Origin: Ophiothrix spiculata
Taxonomy: Eukaryota; Echinodermata; Ophiuroidea; Amphilepidida; Ophiotrichidae
Direction: 5' to 3' (one strand)
Assembly (NCBI GenBank): GCA_000969725.1
Contig: JXSR01S002249.1
Length of the DNA: 26,020 nt
The notes under the pieces are model-generated. The model had not been told where the DNA came from. It did no database searches and worked only from the letters and a program-made list of their open reading frames with translations. Below are positions 17,136 through 26,020 of this stretch, piece by piece; position 1 is the stretch's first letter, and each line of letters begins with the position of its first letter. Made by a program: the position numbers and the translations under genes.

Positions 17136-20100
17136 GTGGGTCCAGACTCCAGATAAAATTGCACTGAACTCATGAACTCGTGCCTCATATAGTATAGACT
17201 CACCAGGTATACACTGTATGCAGCGCCCTTTGAAGGAGCATTCGCACAGGGGACCCACGTCTTTACGTCACTGTCCGATCACGGAGCAAGTAGAGTAAAG
17301 TTTCTTTCCAACATTATGTCATAAATGCCCAAGGAAACAAGGAGACGAAAACCGCTCGGCCCGGGGCTATGTGAGGCACTGACGTCAAATTCAGCAGCCT
17401 ATACCTAATATTAGGGCTAGCGTTCCGAAATTTGTAACGCACCTGACAGCTACATATGACAATATGACTCCAAAAAATTAACTTACTATTCACTTTGGTC
17501 ATTTATTTCCACTAAAGTAGGTCCGTAAACAAGCATCGCCGATGCTGGCGCTATACTCTCCCCAGTTTTTGCCCCGTGTGTTGCGCAGTCGGCGCCATCT
17601 TTGAGTTTCTCCGCTGTGGTGGCGAATGGTATACATTGATTGCACCGTGGATTACGGTAAAAGTAAGAATTTCAGTCCCGTTTTGAAGGTTTTCAAGTAG
17701 TAAATTTGTACTTTGAGGAATTGAAAATTTACTTCTTTTTAAAGATTTATTGCTATACTTTGATACAATTACGGGGGATAATTGACTTGTCACAGCAGCC
17801 GAATTTCGCTCCAAATTGATAATTGACGTCATTCACCTCTTCAAAATATCTTCGGCCAGTGTCGGCAAAGTCCGCTCACATCGAAGTTGACCGAGGTGTA
17901 ATTTGTGAATGAATTTAGATACTTCGCCCTTCCGATGATTTCCGGAACATATTATGGGATATCAAAGATGATACCTCACATCTCACATGCGTGGAAATTA
18001 AAAAGAGTCTATCGTCACCTAATAAGCATTACACTTGCTCTTACGCCGGTTGACCATGCCGTTTACATATGTTGGAGGCCACGAACTTAGGCTATTATGG
18101 AAACAAAGATGGTGTCATATACAGATTTTTTTGTAAGGTATTTCAACAACTTTGAGCTCTATGATTTACAAGTTTTCTTAGCGGATTTTGCAAAAATCTT
18201 TTCGGGATATTTAATTGCATTATTTATTGTACTATATTCTAAAATTTTACTCACAAATACGAATTTACAATATCGTTAAAAATACTGACCCTAGGTGGTG
18301 GTTCAGTCCACATGCACATACAGTATATGGGATCAAAAAGTCGCGTCAAAAAACTAATTTATCTCCGCAACTGAAAACCCGACAAAGTTGATTTATGGCT
18401 TATTAGTTTTCTTTCAGTTAGCTCTTTAAAATAACACTGAATTTAATGACAATCCAAATAAAACATATTTTTTTGTTTACCAAACTAACTAAAGGCGATA
18501 TGTGCATGTTTTTTTCTTGTCTAAAGAATGCGTTCCCGTCGATCAAACGATGTTAACAAAACATTGTCATGTTGCAGATTGCATTATGGGATATCATTAA
18601 TATTAGTGTGACGTCATTTGGCGATACCATTATTTCATACATGGGCCTTTACACGGTATTTGTACTTATTTTGGTTAAAAAAATGAAATTATTCTTATGG
18701 AGTCTGTGTTTTACTCATGCATTCCAAATTTTTCTGAGTGAGAAATATGGCAAAGGAGAGATAGTTCTGAAAGTTTCATCTTCATAGTGCAAGTCGTTTT
18801 TATGTTATGGCTGATTGAGTTGTCAAATATTACATATTTGGCATTTGTCAAACGTGAGATTTAAAAACAAGTACATTTTGAATGAATTTTGGAATGCCTA
18901 CTACCTATCAAACTCTAACAATTGACATTAAATATTATAAGCAACAGGTCAAACTCTCAAAAAACACCAAAAAAGTTTTAATTTCATGTTTTTAATTTTC
19001 ATTAAAGATTTGAGTAGAAACTGATAACGGTCGTAACATTGTATGTCAATGTTTTTTCATATCTTTGAATGCATGCAGATATAGCCTAGGTTTATGATAT
19101 CCAATTTGATTTGGCTTTTCTGAAATCATTGTGTAATGGTTAAGTTGCAGAAACATTAATTTGTGGCATAGGGATCATGTATTTCATCCTGCAAACATGA
19201 AATGGTAATGGTCGACCATGTATGTCAATTTTCTGTTTGACCGTTATTTCACCCATAGGAAGCCAATGGTGAAAAAAATTAAATTTACTATATAGTACTG
19301 AAATTACATTTGATTATCTTACTTCAACACAGAGATACATAATATCAACCTAGTTTTATGATTTTAGTAGATTTAAACAAATTAAACACATTTTACTTTT
19401 TTTTTTAAATCTCACACTAATATGTACAAATACCATGTAAAAGCCCACATAACTATTCCAGCCAGGGATTGAAAGCAGGCGCCACAAGGTCGACTTAATT
19501 AAAATCACCCCTTCAAATCAATGGATTAAGCTATAACATTCAAGGACATGTTGGTGAAGTCATTATTATGGGTCATTTGTTTCTGGCGTACGGTAGAGGC
19601 TCTATAGAATCCGTATAGTTCCCCGCACGATCCGAATGAACAAGACTATCATCGCAGTGAATCGGATCGTGTTTTACGATGACAAAGATAAAATTACAGT
19701 AACAACATGTCAAAAATAATACAAAATCTATAAAATAAAACATTGTGGAGGAGGACTGAGAAGTAAGTGAAATGCACCTGTCTGGTCCCAGACTAAAAAA
19801 AAAATTAAGATAAAATACACATATTAAAATGAGATCTGTTGTAAAGTAAAGACGTAGCAGTGCAGATTCTGGAAGAAATTTGTTTACTTTATACAAGATA
19901 CCAATCCTGCTTGAACATTTTTTACCAAGTTCATTGATGTGATTTTTCCAACTTATATAATTTTCATATATGGTTACTCCTAAGAACTTAAATGACTTCA
20001 CTTTTATATATTTCAAAATCATCCAGAGACAGTTGAAATTGTTATTTATTTTATTAGTTTTATTATGTATGCCGAAAATAATTTTTTTTTTTTTTTTTTA

Positions 20101-23100
20101 AGATTGAGAGAAAGTTTATTAGATTTGAACCACGTACCGGTACTTAGTTTATTAATACCAATTAATACTGAGCGTGGCCGAGTGGTTAGAGCGTTGGACT
20201 CGTAATCACATGAACTACATCTGTCGTGGGGCGAGCCCCGGTCCCGGCACATCTCCTTGTTTCCCTAAGCAAGAAACTTTACTCTACTTGCTTCATCGTG
20301 CTTCTTCCCATCTGAAGTGTTCCTGACACACTGTCGGATGTTAAAGAACGTCAAGGGCTAAACTACAGTCGTTCAAAATAAGAGTAGGGGAACCTTCCTC
20401 GGCAACCGTGACCGTATGTCAAAAATACGTCATCAACTCTAGGACCAGAGTATCGGCATTTACGTCCAAAAATATGGATCCTGCTGATTATCATCGTAGA
20501 AGTAGAAGTCTTAATAATATTTAGTGGTTTAATGTCCTTGTGAGAAGTGAAAAACACAAATCCACTACACTAAATAAACTGGGGTGGATCACGAGATTTT
20601 AGGAAGAATTTTCTGCTCCCATTGGACTCATGTTGTAACAGAGTGTTTGGGGAAATCCAATGTCCGACGTGGTAGTGTGGACATTGGTTCCGATATAGGT
20701 CTACACATGAGATCAATCATCGGAATCCCATCATGGTCACTGATTCCGGGTATGGTAACAGACCTAGCAACCAACGTGGGATTATTTGTTAAAAAAAGAT
20801 TGAGGATTCTGTCATCACGTGTGGGTTCAGTGACTATCTGATCTAAGTTGAACTCATCAGCTATATGGACAATACCGTGGTTCAGGTAAATTGTTTCATT
20901 ACGGGACTCCCAATTTTGATGTTGCCCAAGTTGAAATCACCACCAAGACAAATGGTTGTGCCCTTGTTGGTGTTTATACAGGCTAATGATGTTCTTAATT
21001 TCTCAAGGTACCGTACTCGTAGTCTTTGTTGTCAGGGACTCTGTAAAATGATCCAATTAGCACATCTTTTTGACCAGTCATTTGGATGCGTACCCAAACA
21101 ATCTCGCAATCTGCATCCAGGTCAATTTGATGAGTGCTGATTAGGTCGATACGGAATGCAACAAAGACACCGCCCCTTCTGGTTTTAGAGGTGCGGTCTT
21201 TACAGTAAGCATTGAAATTACTTGGGAAAACCTCATTATTTGAAATATCTTCACTGTGCTAGGACTCAGTCCCAATGATTATGTGTGGTTTCCGAGCCTC
21301 GATACAAACATTGAGGGATTCTTTCTTGGCAATAACACTTTGACAATTGACCATTAAAATTCGTAAGGAGTTATTCGATACGCTACTGTTAAAAGTTTTA
21401 GTACCGGTAGTACAATCTTTTTCAAGTGGGGATGATGCGGCTTGCGGTGAGCCAAAAAATGCACTGTTATCGTCAAATGACGGAACACTATCAAAACTCA
21501 TAGCCTCTATAAAATCTGAGCTACTAAAAAGAGATCATAATCAATTAAAGGGACTAGCCTAGATTCACCTTAGAATTAAAAACTTTTGGAAATGCTCTAA
21601 GTAAAGCTTAAAAGTGTAGTAATATCCAAAAAAGTACAAAAATTTACACAGAAATGGCTCAAATTGAGAGATAACTAATTTGCAATATATCATTCTTTGA
21701 TGGTGGTGTGACTATCTTGTGTTTTCTGAATCCTAAATTTGTACCTCAGATCTGGATTTACCAGATAAAAAATCAAACAAAGCTCTTAGAGATAATTTAA
21801 TACATATTAAAAGAGAAACAATTTCATCAAAAATAATTTGTTTATCCATCACGTGTGCAGAAACAAAATCTTTTTAAATTTTGTTTTTTCACATTTTTTT
21901 TTTCGCCGGCGAAAAAAATTAAAACAAGTAAAGAATTGCAATTTTCTCCAAAATTCCTCAAAATCATGGAAAACTACTTGTACAATGTAGGATCCGGTAT
22001 ATTACTATAAACATGTTCTACCAATTCATGTAAAAAAATATGTAGGTAAAAAATTAGTGCGAAGAATCTAGGCCAGTCCCTTTAAGAAAAGCCAGTGTTG
22101 AAGAAACCAGTTACTTTAAAATGAGTTATCGGGTGTGTTTTGGAAATCTTTTTGTACAGTACCCCGGTAAGTCAATGGAGAGCTATTTTGTGGTGTGCCG
22201 CCTGCAGTGGTTAATGTTAGACAGAGATTCATTGAATTTCATTAGCGTTCACAGCCATTGACTTGTGTGAAAGCTGACAAAAATTTGAAATATGAAGCAG
22301 AGACACCTCTTGTAGCAACAGATGTCTGTGATCACTATCAAATTATAGCTCTGTGTTCAAGAAGAATTCATAATCAAAAGCTTTCAGCTACTAAATATCT
22401 GCAAAGTTCCGATTGTGGACTGCGGAATTCAACACACTTGACGGAATAATCAATGGTGTCAAAATGATACAAACAATGCATACAAAACCTCTGATTTTTC
22501 AAGTCCAAATATAGGACTGTGCCAAGTCGAGTCGCATAAATGTACAGGTATATTTTTGACACACTCTGTATTTTTTAGATTTTTGTCAGCAGATATGACA
22601 TCCTTAAAATATAAACTTTCCAACAATAATGTTTTGGGTGTAAGTGTACACATATTTATACAAACACATGAAAATTCCATTACTTGGATGAATTGGAATT
22701 GGTGAATTTTCCTGAATTTTGGGGTGTATATTTATTTTTATGACTTAAAAACTGCAACCGTAAGGCCTTCAATCAAATCTGTATAATAGCAAAGTATTAA
22801 AATCTCTTCAAATTATCATGCAACCACTTTCAGTGTTCGTCCAGCTGGCCAGCTATATTTTTGAATAATTCTCAGTGGACAGTCTGTCAAATAGCCTCAG
22901 AGGTAAACTACATGTAGTATATAGGCCTACTATTCACTTGACAGTTTAGCGTCAGCAGCAAATCATCCACCGAATAGATATTGTGAGAAATGCTTGACGT
23001 ACAGTACAGCGAATAACACGAGCTTTCTTTAAAACGAGCCATTTTCTGATTTTATATTTTTCTTTGTATCTTTGCAGTGTTGTATGGCACAATATCACCG

Positions 23101-26020
23101 ACTTTGCCAATATCTTCAAGTCATTCATGGGATCTGGTTATCTCAGTAATCCCTTTGCCTATCATCAAGCTGGAATTGGGGTAGGTATTGGCTGGGGAGA
23201 GGGGATGGGGGTTGCATGATCTCAGTAATCACTTTGCCTATCATCAAGCTGGAATTGGGGTAGGTAAAGGCTGGGGAGAGGGGATGGGGGTTGCATGATC
23301 TCAGTAATCTTGCCTATCATCAAGCTGGAATTGGGGTAGGTAAAGGCTGGGGAGAGGGGATGGGGGTTGCATGATCTCAGTAATCCATTTGCCTATCATC
23401 AAGCTGGGATTGGGGTATGTATTGGCTTGGGAGAGGGGATGGGGGTTGCATGATCTCAGTAATCCATTTGCCTATCATCATGCTGAATTGGGATAGGTAA
23501 AGGCTGGGGAGAGGGGATGGGGGTTGCATGATCTCAGTAATCCATTTGCCTATCATCATGCTGAATTGGGATAGGTAAAGGCTGGGGAGAGGGGATGGGG
23601 GTTGCATGATCTCAGTAATCCATTTGCCTATCATCATGCTGAATTGGGATAGGTAAAGGCTGGGGAGAGGGGATGGGGGTTGCATGATCTCAGTAATCCA
23701 TTTGCCTATCATCAAGCTGGAATAGGGGTAGGTAAAGGCTGGGGAGAGGGGATGGGGGTTGCATGATGTTTTAAACATTTTGAAAACATTGCAATGTATG
23801 TTTTGTGCTTATGATTCAACGGGAAAGAAACAAGTGTTTCTTCATAATTGTTTGTTTATCAAATTTATTTTACTAGAATAGTTGAAATACTTTGTACTGC
23901 TTCTCTCTTTTAAAAAAGGAAATGGAAATGTGTAATTGAACACCAAAGTACATGTATGTATATAGTGTTTGATATCATGTATCCTCGATAGTTCAGTTGA
24001 TAGAGCATTGACTCATTTTGATAATTGAGATGTCCCATGTTCAATTTCTATTTGATTACTCATATTTTTTTAATTTGCCGAAGACCTAGATATCTTTCCT
24101 TAAAGTCCTCAAAGAGAACTCAGTAAAATATTCAAGATATCTGTAATTTATCAAATCATCATAGTCGAAACAATTTCAAAAAAAATATTTTTATTTGAAT
24201 CAAATTCAAATTTATGTTTTTCCTAATTTTAATGAATAACAAAACTCATATTTTGGCAATGTTTGAATGGGTTATATCTTCAATTTATCTAAGTTGCATT
24301 CTTCATTTGAAAGAAAGTGAAATTTCCTATCCCCCAATGCAAGAAATTTTACTTTCCCTCCTTTGTTTACTAAGAACCATTTTATTTTTGGATTCATTTC
24401 AGCTTGGCTTCATAGCTATGGTCTTTGTCGCAATTGCTACCACACACTGCTGTCAGCTTGCTGTACACTGTAAAAAACAAATCATCAAAAATATTCTAAC
24501 AAAACAGTTTCCCGACCAAAATCAAACTAACGACCCCAAAACTGCTGCATTGATTGAGACCAAAGTAACCGAAGTAAGGCGAAGTTTAGAAAGATCATTG
24601 ACTCTACAAGATATAGCTAATATATCACTAGGTGCTTGGGGATTGAGAGCAGTCAACTTGGCCTTATTTATCACACAATTTGGATTTTGTACAAGCTATA
24701 TTATATTTCTAGGCAAAACTCTACAACATTTATTCGGCGGTGTCGATATGGGATATGACGATGACGACGAAGCTGAAAAAAGAAGTCTATCAGAATTCAA
24801 TCATACAACAGAATTATATGATTTGCATGAAAATACAACTGAGTATATGACAACAGTGATTTATAATCAGACTACTTATACACCTGTTATAACCAGTAGC
24901 AGTACAGCTTTACCAAAGACTGCGTCCCATGGGCCATCTTATACAGTATTAGTTCTGGTGCTTTATCCAATATTTGTTATTTATTCCTTGATACGGAAGA
25001 TGAGGAATATTGGGCCTATAAGTGTGGTATCTAATATCATCAACATGTCAGCTTATGTAGCAATAATGGGCTACCTTATAAAACGTAAGTCATTCTTGTT
25101 ATCTCTGTAAACAATGCCTGGCTACACCTGCAAATAAGGATGGATACTAGTTGCCAAACAAACAAGGCCACACCTCCAAAATGAGGACTGTTTTTGATTT
25201 CTTGATTTATCCAGGAGATGATGTTTCCGTCCACTGACGTATAATTAATTTAGCCTAGTTTGTCACCTTGTGTTACTCTACAGTGTAGTGGTTAAATGTG
25301 TAAGCCATGATAAAAACTTATGAAAATGAGGCCTTCCTTGATTTCTTGATATGTCCAGGAGATGTTTCCTGTGATGAGAGTAGAATTTCGTCCACTGACG
25401 GATAAGTACTTTATCCTAGTTTGCCACCTTGTGTTACTCTTCAGTGCAGTGGTTAAATGTATATGCCATGTAGAAACGGTAAGAAAAAATGTTGAATTAG
25501 AAATGAATATTTTACTTCAGGAGGATTAAACATACAAAATAAACAATCTTGATCCAGTAGTCAGCTTGATTCAGTCTTTCTCCCGAACTGTCGACTTAGC
25601 CTCAAACCCTCCTAGAATTGCATATAGATCTGTACTTTCTTTAATCTATGGTTTGTTCATAAATTTCCGTTTCAGATTATACTCCTAGAGATGATATAGA
25701 ATGGGGTAAATGGGCATCTTTCCCCATATTTTATGGTATGATGACGGGTGCTTATGAAGGATTAGGAACGGTAAGAGAAACTTTGATTTTTTGTGTAAAT
25801 TTTTAAGACAGAACATCCACTTCAGTTTTTTTGAGTAATTGCATTAACACTAAGAGTGGTATTCAGTCCTCTTAAATTTATTATTCCAGATCATTCCAAT
25901 TGAGTCTAGTAGTATGGAGGGTAATCGTGAATGGTATCCAGTCCTCTTAAATTCAGCTTCATTTTTATTATTCCAGATCATTCCGATTGAGTCTAGTATG
26001 GATGGCAACCGTGAATGGTA
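16990..26020 (+). CDS. SLC36-like proton-coupled amino acid transporter, first five coding exons
   Basis: Exons 16990-17135, 23078-23180, 24403-25084, 25676-25770 and 25890 (or 25977)-26020 join in one frame. The product looks like a member of the amino acid/auxin permease superfamily, SLC36 (PAT) type, which moves small neutral amino acids with protons across plasma or lysosomal membranes. After a hydrophilic N-terminus (residues 1-49) comes the TM1 signature FANIFKSFMGSGYLSNPFAY, then a TM2 hydrophobic run (LGFIAMVFVAIATTH). TM3 is NLALFITQFGFCTSYIIFLG; a long loop follows, then TM4 and TM5 (YPIFVIYSLIRKMRNIG onward) and TM6 (FPIFYGMMTGAYEGLGT) followed by IIPIESSMDGN. Human SLC36A1 is 476 residues, so about 350 are present here and the C-terminal half lies off the right edge. 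No orthologue within SLC36 can be named. Confidence 0.88.
17200..17375 (-). mobile_element. SINE fragment
   Basis: Shares GGGACC..CTTTACGTC and CACGGAGCAAGTAGAGTAAA, then CCCAAGGAAACAAGG, with SINE copy A in the same orientation, and TATACACT.TATGCAG with the fragment at 4795. A 20-odd-base insertion splits the conserved core near 17315, and the tRNA-like head is incomplete. Confidence 0.6.
17400..19560. other. First intron of the SLC36-like gene, no gene recognised
   Basis: AT-rich sequence with short open frames of no recognisable family. Possible old repeat ends (GACCCTAGGTGG near 18289, and GGCGCCACAAGGTC near 19478 in reverse) match too weakly to define an element. Confidence 0.5.
19675..21512 (-). 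mobile_element. Degraded LINE: endonuclease, RT remnant and 3' UTR, split by a SINE
   Basis: Minus-strand reading from 21512 gives an APE-type endonuclease: LRILMVNCQSVIAKKESLNV, IIIGTES, RRGGVFVAFRIDLIST, EIVWVRIQMTGQKDVLIGSF, CLGGDFNLGN and the catalytic-type motif SDHD. Frameshifts and stops break it. After the SINE at 20170-20509 come RT pieces WFKSNKLSLNLKK and KSFKFLGVTIYENYISWKNH. The sequence then jumps to a 3' UTR homologous to that of the LINE at 9101-9912, showing an internal deletion. A poly-T run lies near 20081-20099. Confidence 0.85.
20170..20509 (+). mobile_element. tRNA-derived SINE, copy B (inserted in the LINE)
   Basis: The head GAGCGTGGCCGAGTGGTTAG is an excellent A-box context, with the B-box region GGGGCGAGCCCC. 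The same body as copy A follows, ending ATCGTAGAAGTAGAAG. At 340 bases it is close to full length. It interrupts the minus-strand LINE between endonuclease and RT parts. Target duplications could not be delimited in the AT-rich flanks. Confidence 0.88.
21545..22085. mobile_element. TTAA-flanked MITE (AGGGACT[A/G]GCC ends)
   Basis: TTAAAGGGACTAGCCTAGATTC is matched in reverse at the right (GAATCTAGGCCAGTCCCTTTAA) with one mismatch. TTAA lies at both ends. The centre has a perfect 22-base palindrome at 21897-21918: T-run, CGCCGGCG, A-run. It adjoins the 5' end of the degraded LINE. Confidence 0.78.
22090..23060. other. Rest of SLC36-like intron 1, nothing recognised
   Basis: No coding, RNA or clearly bounded repeat was seen. 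It leads into the branch/pyrimidine region and TTTGCAG acceptor at 23071-23077. Confidence 0.5.
23078..23180 (+). CDS. SLC36-like exon 2 (TM1), seeds a minisatellite
   Basis: One base plus 34 codons: VVWHNITDFANIFKSFMGSG followed by YLSNPFAYHQAGIG. This is the family TM1 signature, equivalent to KSFIGTGILGLPLAFKNAG-type sequence. The donor is GTAGGT at 23181. The last 39 bases and the donor form the first copy of the tandem array that follows. Confidence 0.9.
23142..23767 (+). repeat. 76-79-bp minisatellite copying the end of exon 2 and its donor
   Basis: Units start at CTCAGTAATC at 23142 (exonic), 23221, 23300, 23376, 23455, 23533, 23611 and 23689. Each repeats the exon end (TTGCCTATCATCA..CTG), a donor-like GGGGTAGGTA or GGGATAGGTA, and a G-rich part (GGCTGGGGAGAGGGGATGG). 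Later copies have a CATGCTGAATTGGGATAGG variant and are more alike, suggesting the 78-base form spread most recently. Confidence 0.95.
23983..24056 (+). pseudogene. tRNA-like remnant (tRNA pseudogene or SINE head)
   Basis: TCCTCGATAGTTCAGTTGAT followed by AGAGCATTGACT has a good A-box and D-arm. GTTCAATTTC lies about 32 bases further on, as a weakened B-box. The acceptor and T stems do not pair, so it is not a working tRNA gene. Confidence 0.5.
24403..25084 (+). CDS. SLC36-like exon 3 (TM2-TM5, long lumenal loop)
   Basis: A long 682-base exon: 227 codons plus one base, after TCATTTCAG and before GTAAGT. It encodes TM2, a cytosolic segment with KAALIETKVTEVRRSLERSL-like charged helix (KTAALIETKVTEVRR seen), TM3, a loop of about 70 residues, then TM4 and TM5. 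The loop has an acidic run (DDDDEAEKR) and three N-glycosylation sequons (NHT, NTT, NQT) in a Thr/Ser-rich stretch, supporting an extracellular or lysosomal-lumen position. The open frame extending back to 24214 is intron. Confidence 0.9.
25085..25675 (+). other. SLC36-like intron 3 with a tandem duplication of about 146-161 bp
   Basis: Segments 25178-25323 and 25324-25472 repeat in order: AAATGAGG, TTGATTTCTTGAT, TCCAGGAGATG, CGTCCACTGACG, CACCTTGTGTTACTCT, CAGTG.AGTGGTTAAATGT and GCCATG. The second copy has an extra 15 bases. No coding content is seen, and no exon edge is included. Confidence 0.8.
25676..25770 (+). CDS. SLC36-like exon 4 (TM6)
   Basis: Two bases plus 31 codons after TTTCAG: the split C|AT gives histidine, then YTPRDDIEWGKWASFPIFYG and MMTGAYEGLGT. 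The FPIFYG..AYEGLG block corresponds to family FPLFFGTAIFSFEGIG. The donor is GTAAGA, phase 0. Confidence 0.9.
25890..26020 (+). CDS. SLC36-like exon 5 with duplicated start and two in-frame acceptors (partial)
   Basis: TTATTCCAG precedes both 25890 and 25977. After each, the frame reads IIPIES..M.GNREW, equivalent to the family VVLPLENKM region. The two starts are 87 bases apart (29 codons) and the stretch between has no stop, so either acceptor gives an in-frame protein. The first adds YPVLLNSASFLLFQ and a second copy of the motif. The distal start gives the family-like form (ESSMDG); the proximal copy has an extra serine (ESSSMEG). The exon runs off the window. Confidence 0.85.
   Translation, partial: MIPIESSSMEGNREWYPVLLNSASFLLFQIIPIESSMDGNREW

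Noticed and set aside
18289-19497. Possible 1.2-kb DNA transposon with GACC..GGTGG ends
   Set aside because: Only about nine bases match between the ends and no target duplication or internal coding was found.
20170-20245. Candidate tRNA-Thr gene
   Set aside because: Good A-box, but the acceptor stem does not pair and the same head is joined to the same body at 14834-15193, so it is a SINE.
23377-23778. 133-residue minus-strand open frame with repeated WITEIMQPPSPLPS
   Set aside because: It arises only because 78-base units are a multiple of three; it is antisense to the exon-derived minisatellite and has no family resemblance.
24214-24402. ATG and 63-codon extension in front of the SLC36-like exon 3
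   Set aside because: A clear TTTCAG acceptor at 24402, the phase match to exon 2 and loss of family similarity upstream show this is intron.

Overview
The window is nuclear DNA of an intron-rich animal: AT-rich, two split protein-coding genes with canonical splice sites, many decayed retrotransposons and short DNA transposons, and a 249-base run of N, so it comes from a scaffolded draft assembly. The repeat content (tRNA-derived SINEs, 5'-truncated LINEs, TTAA-flanked MITEs) and the proteins fit an invertebrate, perhaps a marine deuterostome. That placement is a guess; nothing here fixes the species.

The left half (1734-14216, minus strand) holds the first nine coding exons, about 323 codons, of NOP14, a nucleolar small-subunit processome protein. 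All nine exons join in frame with AG acceptors and GT donors, except one GC donor. The rest of the gene lies beyond the left edge. Its introns hold a 5'-truncated LINE tail (5153-5750), a broken reverse transcriptase on the other strand (5800-7014), a near-perfect inverted-repeat element (7015-7562), a second LINE tail (9101-9912) and TTAA-flanked MITEs at 2997-3474 and 10156-10753.

The right half (16990-26020, plus strand) holds the first five coding exons of an SLC36-type proton-coupled amino acid transporter, head-to-head with NOP14. About 2.8 kb separates the two start codons and contains a tRNA-derived SINE and a G-run-ended MITE. The 5.9-kb first intron is packed with mobile DNA: a SINE inserted in a degraded LINE that still shows its endonuclease region, beside another TTAA-flanked MITE.

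The most striking observation is a recurring architecture. At several places tandem duplication has copied the edge of an exon together with its splice site: NOP14 exon 3 with its donor (133-bp units, interrupted by the assembly gap), the SLC36-like exon 2 with its donor (76-79-bp G-rich units, eight copies), and the SLC36-like exon 5 with its acceptor (87-bp unit, exactly in frame). A decayed exon-7-like repeat (92-bp spacing) in a NOP14 intron may be a fourth case. The copies keep recognisable splice signals, so the window looks like a snapshot of exon-edge duplication able to create alternative splice sites. The two genes have no evident functional link: one serves ribosome assembly, the other membrane amino acid transport.
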